Source: Anisakis pegreffii (lineage: Eukaryota; Nematoda; Chromadorea; Rhabditida; Anisakidae). Taken from it: a stretch of DNA of 64,000 nt. Under the pieces are notes generated by a model, which saw nothing but the letters and a program-made list of their open reading frames with translations, searched no databases and had not been told where the DNA came from. The position numbers and the translations under genes are program-made. The DNA lies in contig JAPYMA010002833.1 in assembly GCA_035041965.1 (NCBI GenBank), forward strand, positions 62,001 to 126,000. Direction: 5' to 3'. Shown here piece after piece: positions 1 through 36,100 of this stretch. The first letter of the stretch is position 1. Each line of letters opens with the position of its first letter.

Positions 1-1220
1 AATATCAGGTTATGAAAGCCATTAGATTGAAGATAATCTCTCAACATGTGGTCGGTAAGGATGAATTTACTTCGAAGAATCTATTCATGTCAGTCAGTCA
101 TAACACTGGAATTCAACATCACGTTACGTTCGAAGCAATATCTGAATTGAAGCGCACAACACAGTAGAATTGAAAGATCATCAATTTGAATTGATTTATG
201 ATATTCTCCAATAAGATTGTCCCTGCTCGGATATGATATCAATGCACCACAATAATTACTCAAATTCTTGAGATTTACTTGAACGAATTGAACCGTGAAT
301 CCTTCTGAGAATGTCACTACAGCGATAGGAATTTACGACACGCATAATTCACGCAATTTTCTCGTACGTGAAAGCACATCGTTTATTTCGTAAATCAGCA
401 CGCTTCCATCGAAATGAAAAACATTTCCGATTACAAATCCGAACTCAGCTCACTTTCAGTACCTCAAGAAAAAATCTGAACATGAAAGCAATATGCCAAT
501 ATTTTTATCTCCTAATTTCTGGACCATTTTTTCCAATAGCTGAAATCCGAAATTTGATTTCACCCATCAATTCCGCCTGTAAAAAATTACCTGTAAATGT
601 AGTAATAAGTACAATGTAGTAATATAGCAGTCACTTTCACCTCTCGACAAAATCATCGTGCTCAGTTGCGCCTTTTAAACGTAACGAACTGATTGGACAT
701 GTGTTTCTGCGGCTATTTTTCCCTCTCTAATCGCACATTTCTGGTGCAAAAAAAGGAGTGACTAAGCGATTCCAACGACTTTCGTCGATTAGTCGACGTC
801 ACTGGATGATGTGTCATGACCATGCGAGTCACTAAAGCTAGAGGATGCGAATGAAGTGCAGACTCAACACCGGACCAGTTCTATACAATCGAATCGAATA
901 GCTGAAGTGAAGTTTCTAAGAAACGCGATCATCGTCGTACTTGTAAACAAACATACAATGAAGCGAAGCAATGTGGAGTGAAGCAAAGGATGAAGCGAGT
1001 GTCATTTATTCAATCACCTTTCAAATGTTTACTTTCTTCTTATTATCATCCTCGACAACTATGCATTTGCCGACTGTTACAACAACACTACAAAACAGCT
1101 TTCATCTAAAATATGATGTGGCTACAAGACTGTTAGTTTGTGTTGCTTCCTTTCGGTATATTGCATAGCAACAACGGCACAAACATTGCCACCTTAACTT
1201 TCAACGACAACACCGCTAAA
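1..1220. other. upstream non-coding stretch
   Basis: I see no exon with convincing splice sites or protein-like reading frame here. It should include the promoter and 5' leader of the plus-strand gene starting at 1221, but I recognise no specific element. Confidence 0.4.
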
Positions 1221-3944
1221 ATGTTTGAAAGATTTTTAAAATTCTCCATTCTGATCGCCTCACCCGTATGGACAATCGGCTTTCCGGACTGGACCGCCGA
1301 AACATTTCCGAATTCATTGACCGATCCGACGCTGTGTCAAATTGACCGACCAGGATTGGTGTGTGATCCAAATGCGTTGCTGAATACAGTTAGCGACGTT
1401 TCGGGTGAGGAAGTTTTTCCATTCGTTCAGCAGATTTGTTTTTTGAATTAGCCAATGTGAGATTAGTGAATAAACGGGTTTTCAGAAGTGATTCATTCAA
1501 TTTTGATCACGAATGCAAAACTGATAATCGCGAAGGATTACAGTTCCTACAGATTTAATTTTTTGTCAGAGAAGGATTATCGGAAACGAGCTCAGTGTGA
1601 AATAAGCGGAAATCAGTTGACTAATTTGTAAAAATTTCAATCCATTCAGATAGCTAAAAAATACTATTCGATCTTTCAAATGATTTTTCAACTTCTTTTC
1701 TGTAGTTTTTGGAGATGGTCCCAGTGTTTCTAATGCACTCTCTCTAGCGAACAAATCCAGGAAGCCATTACCGACTATTTCGCTTGCTAGCAGTTTCGAA
1801 ACATGAATCATATGTTTTGATCACAGATTTTGTAAAGTGCTAGTTTGTTTTATACGTACAGCAGCGATAAGCAAAAGAATTTAAAATTATTCATCAACTT
1901 GTCGTGTTCGTTGATTTTTGTGCCACTAAGAGCACGAACACAGGTGAACGAGATCGCGCTGTCACTTGTTTGTCAACAAATTTCACCCTCCCTAAGTACA
2001 TATTCATCAGGATTTGTTCTTTCGATTGCAGATCTTAGGATCACAAAACTAGAAAGTGAACTCATTGAGGTTAGGCAAACAATGGAGGAAAAGGCAATTT
2101 CTTTAAGGAACTGCAACGAAAGAAATTCTTAATGTACCAATCCTTTTTTGGACGTGTAAATTTCACACTGAGAAATACAGACTGTGTAAATAATGGAAGT
2201 ATGTTTGCCATTTAGGTGCATCGTTGCTATTGCATGAACTGTCTCGAATTCGATCGTCAACGAATTGCTCGTGCCAACCTCAAGATGTCGCAGTCTATGG
2301 AAAGTGTCCATCAAAACATGATCATGGTTATACGATCTCAATTGCCATATTAAAATCTTTACGGATGGATGCACATCAAACGTTAGTTTCTACTTTGAAG
2401 ATCATAACCACAAAGTATCCCGCTTAACTTGTTTTAAATGTATATCACTGATTGTTAAATGAAACATTGGAAATGCAATCACAATCTAGTATTGTACTAT
2501 GGCTTTTATTGTAAAATCTCTGAAAATGCGCTCAATAAAAAGAGGCAATAGAAATTCCATAGTTCATCATAAAATTAATACGGTTCATGAATTCGTTTCT
2601 GAAACCAAAAGAGGTTTTGAGCGGATACTTGAAGGAAATTTGCAGAGATAAAGAAAGTCGATTGGAAGCGATCGGTAAATTTGCTGATGCGCTTCGAACG
2701 CGATTGAAGCGTTCACATTGTGAGGACGACGCTCTGATAGCAGTATCGGTTGATGATCGAGCGGTAATTTATCATTTCACTTGATTAACGTTGATTGATC
2801 CGATTGAATGGAAACCAACACCGATTGAAGTTCATCAAAATGATTCAAAGAGCATTGATACCTTCTCAAAAACATGTTTTTTTTGAGAAAAATCGCGTCA
2901 AAATTCGATTGGGAAAGTAGAAGAGCACTCGCTTCAGTTTTCACTGAAGACATAGCTTCTTCGCGAGCAAATAATAACATTTCGAAACTGGAGCATTTTC
3001 CGATAATTTATGAACAAATGCATCGTTGTGTTTCGATCGATTGAGTTTTTGAAACCTTCAAGATTTGGACATCAGTTGGAAAGGTTGCAAGGCGCATACT
3101 CGGTCCAGAAGTTGTGAGCAGTGTGAGTCGACGTGCAGGTGAGATTTCATTTTTTGGTTTTCTAAAAAATGAACCAAATACCTAGTAGTCGCAAGGCCGC
3201 AAAGTAAATTGAGAAGATTTGATTGCATAACTTGTTGGAAATATGACTAACTTTAGAGTAACGTTCAGTGCCCCAAGTAAACCATAAAATTTTCTATGAA
3301 ATCATCGCTAGAAACAAATTCAGCTGGTTATCTGCGATATATTCCGTGACCGGTCAATCTGTCTATAGATATTTAGCCTAACGACAGTTTGCCTAAAGAC
3401 ACATTGCCTAGCGGATATTTAGCCTAACGACAATTTGCCTAACTTACGATTTTTTAGCGGATATTTCGCCTAATAGGCAAACTGTTCCTTAGGCAAACTG
3501 TCCGTTAGGCAAATTGTCCGTCAGTCAAATTGTTCGTTAGGCAAACTATCCGTCAGGCAAATTGTCCATTAGGCGAACTGTCCGTTAGGCTAAATGTCTT
3601 TAGGCAGATTGACCGGGTACCATACTTTCATGTCATATACTTTGATAAAACCATCGAATTTTGTGAAGTACAATCGAAACGATTTTTGATTTACAGAATC
3701 GTTGTTTACGTCTGGTAACTATACCGAGGGTCTCTTCTATATGATACAAATGTACGGTCAGGCACTGCGAGGCGAGATCATGAATTTGGAATCTGCCCAT
3801 AGATCTGTCTTACCGATACCTTTATGGGCTCTAATCATAATCAGTATTTGCGCAATAATTGTGCTCATCATGATCACTTCATTGTTGGTTTACTATTGTT
3901 GTATTCGGAAATCACAAAAGTATACACTTGGTACCAGAGTGTAA
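1221..3944 (+). CDS. MOLO-1-like one-pass membrane protein with TPM domain
   Basis: Five exons: 1221-1404, 2216-2381, 2646-2763, 3063-3138, 3697-3944, phases 1, 2, 0, 1, giving 263 residues with no internal stop. Residues 1-20 ([20 protein letters not shown]) are a signal peptide. The ectodomain carries hallmarks of the nematode TPM_phosphatase/MOLO family: a W-x-FPN-x3-D-x3-C start, then VCDPNALL, an IR..TNCSC helix, the [15 protein letters not shown] strand block, [13 protein letters not shown] and SGNYTEGL. One membrane helix follows at about residues 224-250, then YYCC and a short basic tail. In C. elegans MOLO-1 is an auxiliary subunit that increases gating of levamisole-type acetylcholine receptors on muscle; the same role here is inference from family. 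Start chosen because ATG 1221 gives the signal peptide. An exon-like stretch at 2032-2128 would need a poor donor to stay in phase and was left out. First AATAAA downstream is near 4289. Confidence 0.8.
3350..3616. repeat. fold-back minisatellite with 16-bp TTAGGC-containing units
   Basis: This lies wholly inside intron 4 of the MOLO-like gene. The outer ends are inverted copies (CCGGTCAATCTG at 3350-3361 and its complement at 3605-3616). The right half (about 3470-3605) is about eight head-to-tail 16-bp units of the type TTAGGCAAACTGTCCG; the left half carries diverged copies in the opposite orientation (GCCTAA forms). The transcript could fold into a long imperfect hairpin. Each good unit contains TTAGGC, the nematode telomere hexamer, but at 16-bp rather than 6-bp spacing, so this is not a plain interstitial telomere tract. 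Confidence 0.8.
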
Positions 3945-4100
3945 ACAAAACTTATTCACTAAGCGATAGTGAGCATTTTTTGAATAATTTACCTTTGGAT
4001 GTGAAATTACGCTTGGTACAATAGCAATTTCCCGGTGTTTGCAGCGAAGCAAGCTGATAGCCATCATGTTTTCTTCTGCGTTATTTATATATGTGTACTC

Positions 4101-4342
4101 CATGGCTGAATGGACTTCAAGTGCTGCATGAGATGCTGCATGTTTCCACCTGTTCTAGATTGTTTCCAAAAAAAGGTTTACATAGACTAAACTGAAATTA
4201 TTACCAAAGCAGCAAGCACTTGTGCATAATATATGATTCAGACAACTGATGATTTTTCTCTGAAAAAGTTTTTCTCAGTATATGAAGCAAATAAATGTGG
4301 TTAGTAAATCCTCTTCATTTACACGAAGTCCATTCAGCCATG
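4101..4342. mobile_element. small non-coding element with 18-bp terminal inverted repeats
   Basis: CATGGCTGAATGGACTTC at 4101-4118 is perfectly complementary to 4325-4342. The roughly 206-bp interior has no coding frame. Size and structure resemble a MITE or fold-back element. No clear target-site duplication is visible at the edges, so the class is not determined. Confidence 0.5.
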
Positions 4343-5317
4343 CATGTCGCTTAAAGTTTTCGATGTACAGTATGCATATGAATGAATTTTACCGCTAGTG
4401 ATTGTTATGAATAATTGTATCATTCGGTTGAATGTATCATAATAAGGTTATACGGATTTGTGATGTGTGTTGGGCACATTGATTAAACACAAACAAATAC
4501 GTGTTTTGTTCGATTTATAGCATAAAAATTTACAAACGATTGTAAATCAATACAATCAATTGAATAACATTGGCATTGTAAATTATATTATAAATATGAA
4601 TTCATGCGCAAATACAATACGAAAACAACTGAAATGAATTTTGGAGAAGAGAGTGGAGAAAAATTCCCATTAATGCTTGAGAATGAATGGTTGAACGATA
4701 CGGAAGAAGTTCGGCGAGATAAAGGCAGGTTAAGCTTGGCAGTGAGATACAAAAGCAGAGGTGATAACTGAACTATATATTATCGAGTTCAGCGAGCGTT
4801 CAGCCTTGTCTTCATTCACTTTATCCAGTTCATCCTACCATACCAATGGTTAACACTTCAGCTTAGAAAAACTTGAAGATGGAGGAAATATTCCGGAAAT
4901 TTTCACAAAATTCTTTTTGATGCCGTCAAGATCATAAGATAGTTTTAGAGCAGTTGTTCGGGAATGTTCGAATACCACGGCATTATCCTCCTAGACTGAA
5001 TATCCTTGCGAAAGCACTGATTTCGACCGGATGAACCAGCCATACATGATGTGGAAAGCGTCCTGATAAGGCGCTTCAATTTGGTCACTTCATAATTTGC
5101 TAATTTTCTGAAGCCGAACGAGAAGGCTTCGAACAAATTCCGATTAGGCAGATCACAGTAGCTTGCACACAACATCATTGATGTCGCTGAATGCCGCCTC
5201 GATAATGAAATTTGGAATTACTGTAAAGAGATATACATCGAAGCAGTGAGATGTCTGAGGTGGAATCATCTTGAAAAACAATCGCCATTCATTGTCCGAT
5301 GGCACGGCTGAAGCCAT
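4343..5317. other. intergenic sequence and madd-2 3' flank
   Basis: No coding exon is supported. The part next to 5317 should hold the 3' UTR of the minus-strand madd-2 gene. I did not find an unambiguous polyadenylation signal on the minus strand. Confidence 0.4.
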
Positions 5318-30124
<24,807 letters not shown>

Positions 30125-33100
30125 TTTGCATCAGTTTGCAAACGGCACAATACAATACAATTTTGAGTGACTGGCCAACGACGTTATAGAAATCGAGAGT
30201 GAATAGCTGATAGTCTTCTCGATGAGAAATAACGCACAGCACTGGAACCAACAACCAATCTCGCTTGTCCACCACTCGAAGTGCAACGTTTCGATTTATT
30301 CTCAGCCGACAAACTTTTCAAACGATGCAAAATTGTCTTCTCCTTCTTTTTCGTAGTTGATTTTAATTGAAACTGAAACTTAAGATGAATATCACTTGAA
30401 GACGTTTTCACTAAGTTATTTTTGTCGCAAATGGGCAGTAATACGGCGTAAGAAACGTAAGTACTTATGCATGAGAACGAGAAAACAAATTAGTTTCCAC
30501 AAAAACAACTGAATCGCTGATTGAATGACAACGCAAAACAACTGAAAACAGACTTAGAAAAAAATAAGTAGACGAATGTATTGGTGATAAATTGATAACT
30601 TAAACTGATATGACAACGCATTTCGTTTAATGCAACGCACTTCGGTGATACCTTTGCCTAATTTTGTACGCAACGAACGCAAATGACTTTTACAAACCAT
30701 ATTTGTTGACAAGCAAAATATCACCTCAAATTTCTGACTCGAAATGAAAATAAGATTTCTCGTTCTTGTGGAATATGTTAACGACGACTGCAGATGGAAT
30801 TTTGCTGTGAAGGTCAAGGTGCATGGGAATTGAGAGTAAAGGTGCAGATTTATCAACTGAGTTATGGGAAACAACATCAAAAGTGAGTGGATTCATCTGG
30901 AAACATCACCGATGAGAATAAACCACTCTGATGGCACATCGTTTCCTTAGCATCGTTTTCGCGTTGCGGGAACAAATAAGCTGATGAATGGAATCTAAGA
31001 TGAGTAGTTTTTGCTTGCAAGGAGGAGCGCAGTGGCGATGGCATATGGAGACGAATTAAAAGCGGAAGAAAGCAACGAACGTAATGATGCTGCTTAAAGC
31101 CATCGTTGGGATTAGTGCTGTGCGCAAAGATACTAAAAACTGAAAGGCGCATTCATTTATAATATTCATAGTGATCGGTCAAAACAGATAAGTATTATTA
31201 TGTTTACGCAAAAACAACAACCACTCATGCACAATACGTAATAAGTGCGAATGTAATCTTGAGGAGAATCTCTTATATTTGATTTTATTCCAAACTGAGT
31301 TCAGAATTGAGAAGGAATATTAGCACATTGTCATAAAATTTTGAAAGTCACAATGAGATGTAAACGTGAAATATATCTATGAACAAGATGATTAACCCGA
31401 TAAGAGCATTTCAAGGGAACATCATAGTGAAGATTAAATGGTCTTCATCATGAGATGAACGAGGGAGTATAACATTAATCAGATTAAGAGAACTTAAGCA
31501 AACTTTCAGGGGAATACATCACTGTCACTCCAGTGAAATTTCAGTGCATGTAACGTAGAGCTAGGAATATGGATGCCTATGGAAGTTGGCGTTCACAGTT
31601 CAAAAATCAGTGAGGGACAAATTCAATCAAAGGAAATTCAATGAGGAGTTTAATCAGAACGCAATGATTGCAAATTGAATTCAAAGGGATGCAATATTGT
31701 AAAATTTGATTACGGAATGTTTCCAATGAATCAACCGATATCATCTCAAGAATGCCAATAAAACCAACATCCAAATCACTCATAACTCTACCAATCATGA
31801 CTGCATTTAAAACCTATTAAATATGTAGTTTGCATAATGAATAGCGGCGGCAGATGAAAGCAGTCAGTACGAGTTTATGACAGTATTTGAGCGAAAAAGC
31901 CCCGCATAAACGCAAATATTCGTCGTTTTTGCCGGGCATCTGTATTCAGCTTCCAAGCGTCTCCACGAAAACCTTCTAATGAGCCGGTTTATTTCTGGGA
32001 AACACGCAATGATGAAGAAATTAGCGGACTCGGTCGTTTGAAAAAGTAATTGAATGAAGCACAAATTTGTGCATGATTAGGCATTCAAAACTCCAGAGGA
32101 TTAGTACCTAACGAGGAAATGAAAAGAATCACCAGAATTGCTCTAAGAAACAAGAAAGAAGTATTAACGAAAAGTTCAATCGTCAAAGTTACAAGTGAAG
32201 AAAAACAAATTTATGTGGAGCTGACGTGATTCTAACTAGGAACTCGAGTGTATTCGTGCTCGTAAAGTATAAGCTATGAAAAGCACACACATATTGGGCG
32301 TTTATCACAGAATATGCACGGACGGACGGAGGCGTTCCCAGCGAATTGTGCCTCAGTTTATAATCATTCATTTATGGTGGTTGTTCATTTACGTATGGCT
32401 CTCTCCAAATGGGATTCTAAAAAAAAGATTCAGAGGACGATAACACAACGCTGACAATGCGCCGCATATCGATGCGCGATAAAACACGAACTACACACGA
32501 TTGTAGGCCTCAAAATGCCCCGAATGATGCGTGTTTTTGAGTGAGCGAAATTGCATCACGAAAGCTGAAAATGTACAATGCGTTGTGAACGCTGGAATTG
32601 TGAAAAATTGCTGACGACGAGAGAACGCAATAGAATTTAAACGAAATGAATTCGATGCTATGAAGCAGTTAAAGCGACGAGAAATGACAACTTCAGGGAA
32701 GTCGATTTTTTTATTTTGCGTATTCTCAACTTCTCGCTTGGTTTTTTCAGCTGCTTTTCACATAATCCGTCAAAAGATTAGCTCATTATCTAGTCAAATC
32801 ACTTCCCGATGTTTTTTCCTCATGCTCAGCTATTTGACGTCTCTGAAGAAACGAATGAGAAAACCATTATTTACCAATCGCACTTTCAACTTAATGCCGC
32901 TTCACGAGTGTTTCGAACAGAACAAAATGAAAAAAAAACACAAACCCAATAAAAACACATTCCACAATCTGGATCAAATTATTTTGCAGAACACTGATCA
33001 CTCGAGGTTTCGAAAAAATCATTAAAAGCATTTCATCGATATGTTATACGAAGCAAAAAAAAATCGAACAGAAGTTAATGTGAAGCAATTGATAGCATTC

Positions 33101-36100
33101 AAAAGATGTTCTCATTCGAGCTGCAGCAAATAAATCAGTACCACACACTAAATGTGATAAAAACACTGATGCAATGAATACAGCGTTCACAAATCCATCC
33201 ATTCAAAAATTTCACACATGGATAATTGAATCTTTAGCGCCGACACAAAATTTTATCACTATAATAATCAGTGATACGCTAAATAGTCAGCAGCTGGAGT
33301 CAGAAACCGGTTGTGGATTCCCTGCTTCGTTATCCTCGTAAGCCGCACTAGTTAGGCAGATGGTTGAAATGAGATTCAAGCATTTTGTGGCGTGCAGCAA
33401 TCTGATTTCAATGGAACGATCGAATTTGTTTGGATCATCTGAAGCGAAACAGATATGGGCTGTAACAATTCTGAATAGAGGAACCATAAAGAAGCTATGA
33501 GCGGTTCTATCGTTGGGAGTGACCAAATGATCAGAATGTGTTCGTTCATCGCTCGTCGCTCGCCATCCATCCATCAACTCCCTCCCAGTTCTAATAACAA
33601 CGGCGATATCCCTAGCAAACGATCCGCCCCATTTCAGTGTACCTATCAATCTCCGAATTCAATCGGCAAAATCTGCAACTAATCTATTTTGCCAACTTAA
33701 AATGACAATTGAATGCTCACATCAGTATCCTCATAATGCTTATGGTTCATCTAGGAAGTAATGTGCACATTCCGTTCAGACGACCGTCTTGTTGAATTAA
33801 AAAAACGATTATCCTTCGAAGGTCATCAGATTCAAGTTCGTCCTATCTTAAATTACGTTAGATCGACCTTTTCCATAAAATTACTCGAATGTATCGGAGT
33901 CTAATTCGATAGAGTCCAACTACTCTGCTGTAATTGCCGAATAAATTTATGCATTCTTTCTATACTTTCCGATTAATGAAGTAGTACATAAAAGTTGAGC
34001 TATACGCAATAGCCACCAAAATTAATTTCATCATTAGAACTGATGTGACTGTTGGTAGCTTCTCATATTTAGATTCGTATTTTACTTTCAAAATGCGTGT
34101 TCATTCTGAATACTCATAACTTTTGCTAGGTTTGCCCTCCTTCATAGGGCGATTTTTAAATTGGCCTCAACGACGAAACTGGTTTCGAGCTGAACTTGTC
34201 CAGGGAAATTGTGCGGATATGCATTTTCGAAATAAGAAGCACACTCGATTCAGCCAAAAGCAAGCATAATAAATCACTGAAACATTTATGTTCGAAATCA
34301 ATAATATTATATGATGCCTTAATAGCAATAACAATGAGTGACCATCATTAAAATCGCTCGCTTTTGCACACACAAACAAAAGCGATCAAACGATTTTGAG
34401 TAAACGCTTGCTTATCTTCAATATAGATTCATTTATTGTGCTCATTTATGTATTTATTTATGTGTGTGTTTATGCATCTGGTAGAAGGATTATCTGAGGA
34501 CGACGTCTATAGAGCACCAAAGGAACTATTAAGCAATTCTGGTGCTACCCGCTGACAGTCAAACCATTGCTCTCGGTAGCTACCATCGAGAGGGATTTAT
34601 CTGTGAGAAAGTTTATTGACAGGAATAAATCCTTCAAATGCGATTAGAATGAGGTCATCCAGCTACAAAGCCGAATGGCTGAACGGTTATGAACCTAACA
34701 GAATGATCATCACCAGCAATGGTCATAATAATGAGCATAATAATGATAATAACGATGACAACAATAGCAATAAGTAGAATGGCGTGTCCAGTAACGATTA
34801 ATTAATAGTTCTAGTGGTCACACACTGTGCGTTTGCATAGTGATGACACATCCGCATTTCACACCACTTCGAGTGTCTACGAGGAATTCAACTCACAGCT
34901 GGTACTTTGGGCATGAGCATGAGCGCGACTGATGCGCGCATGGGCTGGGCACTTGATTTGAGCATGTAACAATACGAGTAAAATTCATTAATCATTCAGG
35001 AAGCATTTTGTCACCGGAAATTAATGATATGCTTAATTATGCAACAAACAAATAACGCTTGAACGCTCTGCTCTGCTCAACACCATAAATGCTCAAAATG
35101 CAATGAATATCTCATAAGGAATGATTCATCATGACTTCATTATGAATCCCCGTAATGTTGAAATACCTTAAGTAGCAATGAATAGGTGTGGATGGAAACT
35201 ACGAAATGGCGGTTGATTATTCCAACGAAACGGCCAGATTATTCGAACGAAATCTGGTTGAAGTGCTTGAAAATATCCGGATATAGAATTTGCCCTGGAA
35301 TCACTTGTAGCCGTTTTTTTGGTTATTCAAAAACGGAAATGGAATGATTAGCATTACTTTGCGAGAGTGTGGAGAATACTGGAAACACCATTTAGTGAAC
35401 ATGATGAGTCGAAGATGGGCTGCAGAGGATCGAGGTTGTAGCAGGAGATTGTTCGAATTTATCGTTACACAAATTTCAGTGTTCATCTTTTATTGTTTTT
35501 GAAAAATGTTCGAATGTGTGGAACAATATTGGTAAAATTCTATTCGTGCGATTAAACCAGAAATGAAACACACCATCCTAAAGAACACCACATTCGGTTT
35601 ATCAACACACAGAATGCGAAATGGCGACGACGTAAAACTCTTTCCGCAAATCATCATCAATTTTTTATTATGGCTCGATTGACTTCGTCAGTCGACCGCC
35701 GAGCTGTTGCTCATTATTTTCCACTCATAATAACGAAGATGAATGCAATGAAGAAATCAAAAATTAGGCAAAAACACAAAACAGTGTCATGTTCGAAACA
35801 GTGAATGATCGAGTAGCTGACAATTCAGTGCTTGTCGCATGAAGAGAACTAATACAGATGCCATGACGTTTCACTGGGACTATGCTTGATTCCGAGAGGA
35901 GCAAAAGAAAATAATCATAAACAGATGAAATGAAACGAATAGTTTCCAAACGTCTCGGTAATTCAAATTCACAGCGAGCTACTGAAAAAGTCAATTGGGA
36001 ATGAAGTCGTTCATTGTAGACGGTTAATGAAATAACACTGAAAAACTGTTCCGAAACAATTGAATAAACTCGAATGGATTGCAAATTTTTAAAATTTAAA

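Noticed and set aside
2032..2128. Helical open frame ([20 protein letters not shown]) inside intron 1 of the MOLO-like gene
   Set aside because: No donor gives the right phase without shortening it to about 29 bp. Exon 1 joins exon 2 directly in phase and matches the family layout.
32660..33025. 121-codon plus-strand open frame
   Set aside because: Composition is Phe/Lys/Asn-rich as expected from AT-rich non-coding DNA, with no signal peptide, domain or splice logic.
33287..33649. 120-codon minus-strand open frame upstream of madd-2
   Set aside because: No splice context and no recognisable domain; shorter frames are open on both strands in the same stretch. It might be leader or regulatory sequence.
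34440..34780. Possible transposon-like sequence with a triplet-rich tail
   Set aside because: No terminal repeats, coding motif or target duplication could be identified.
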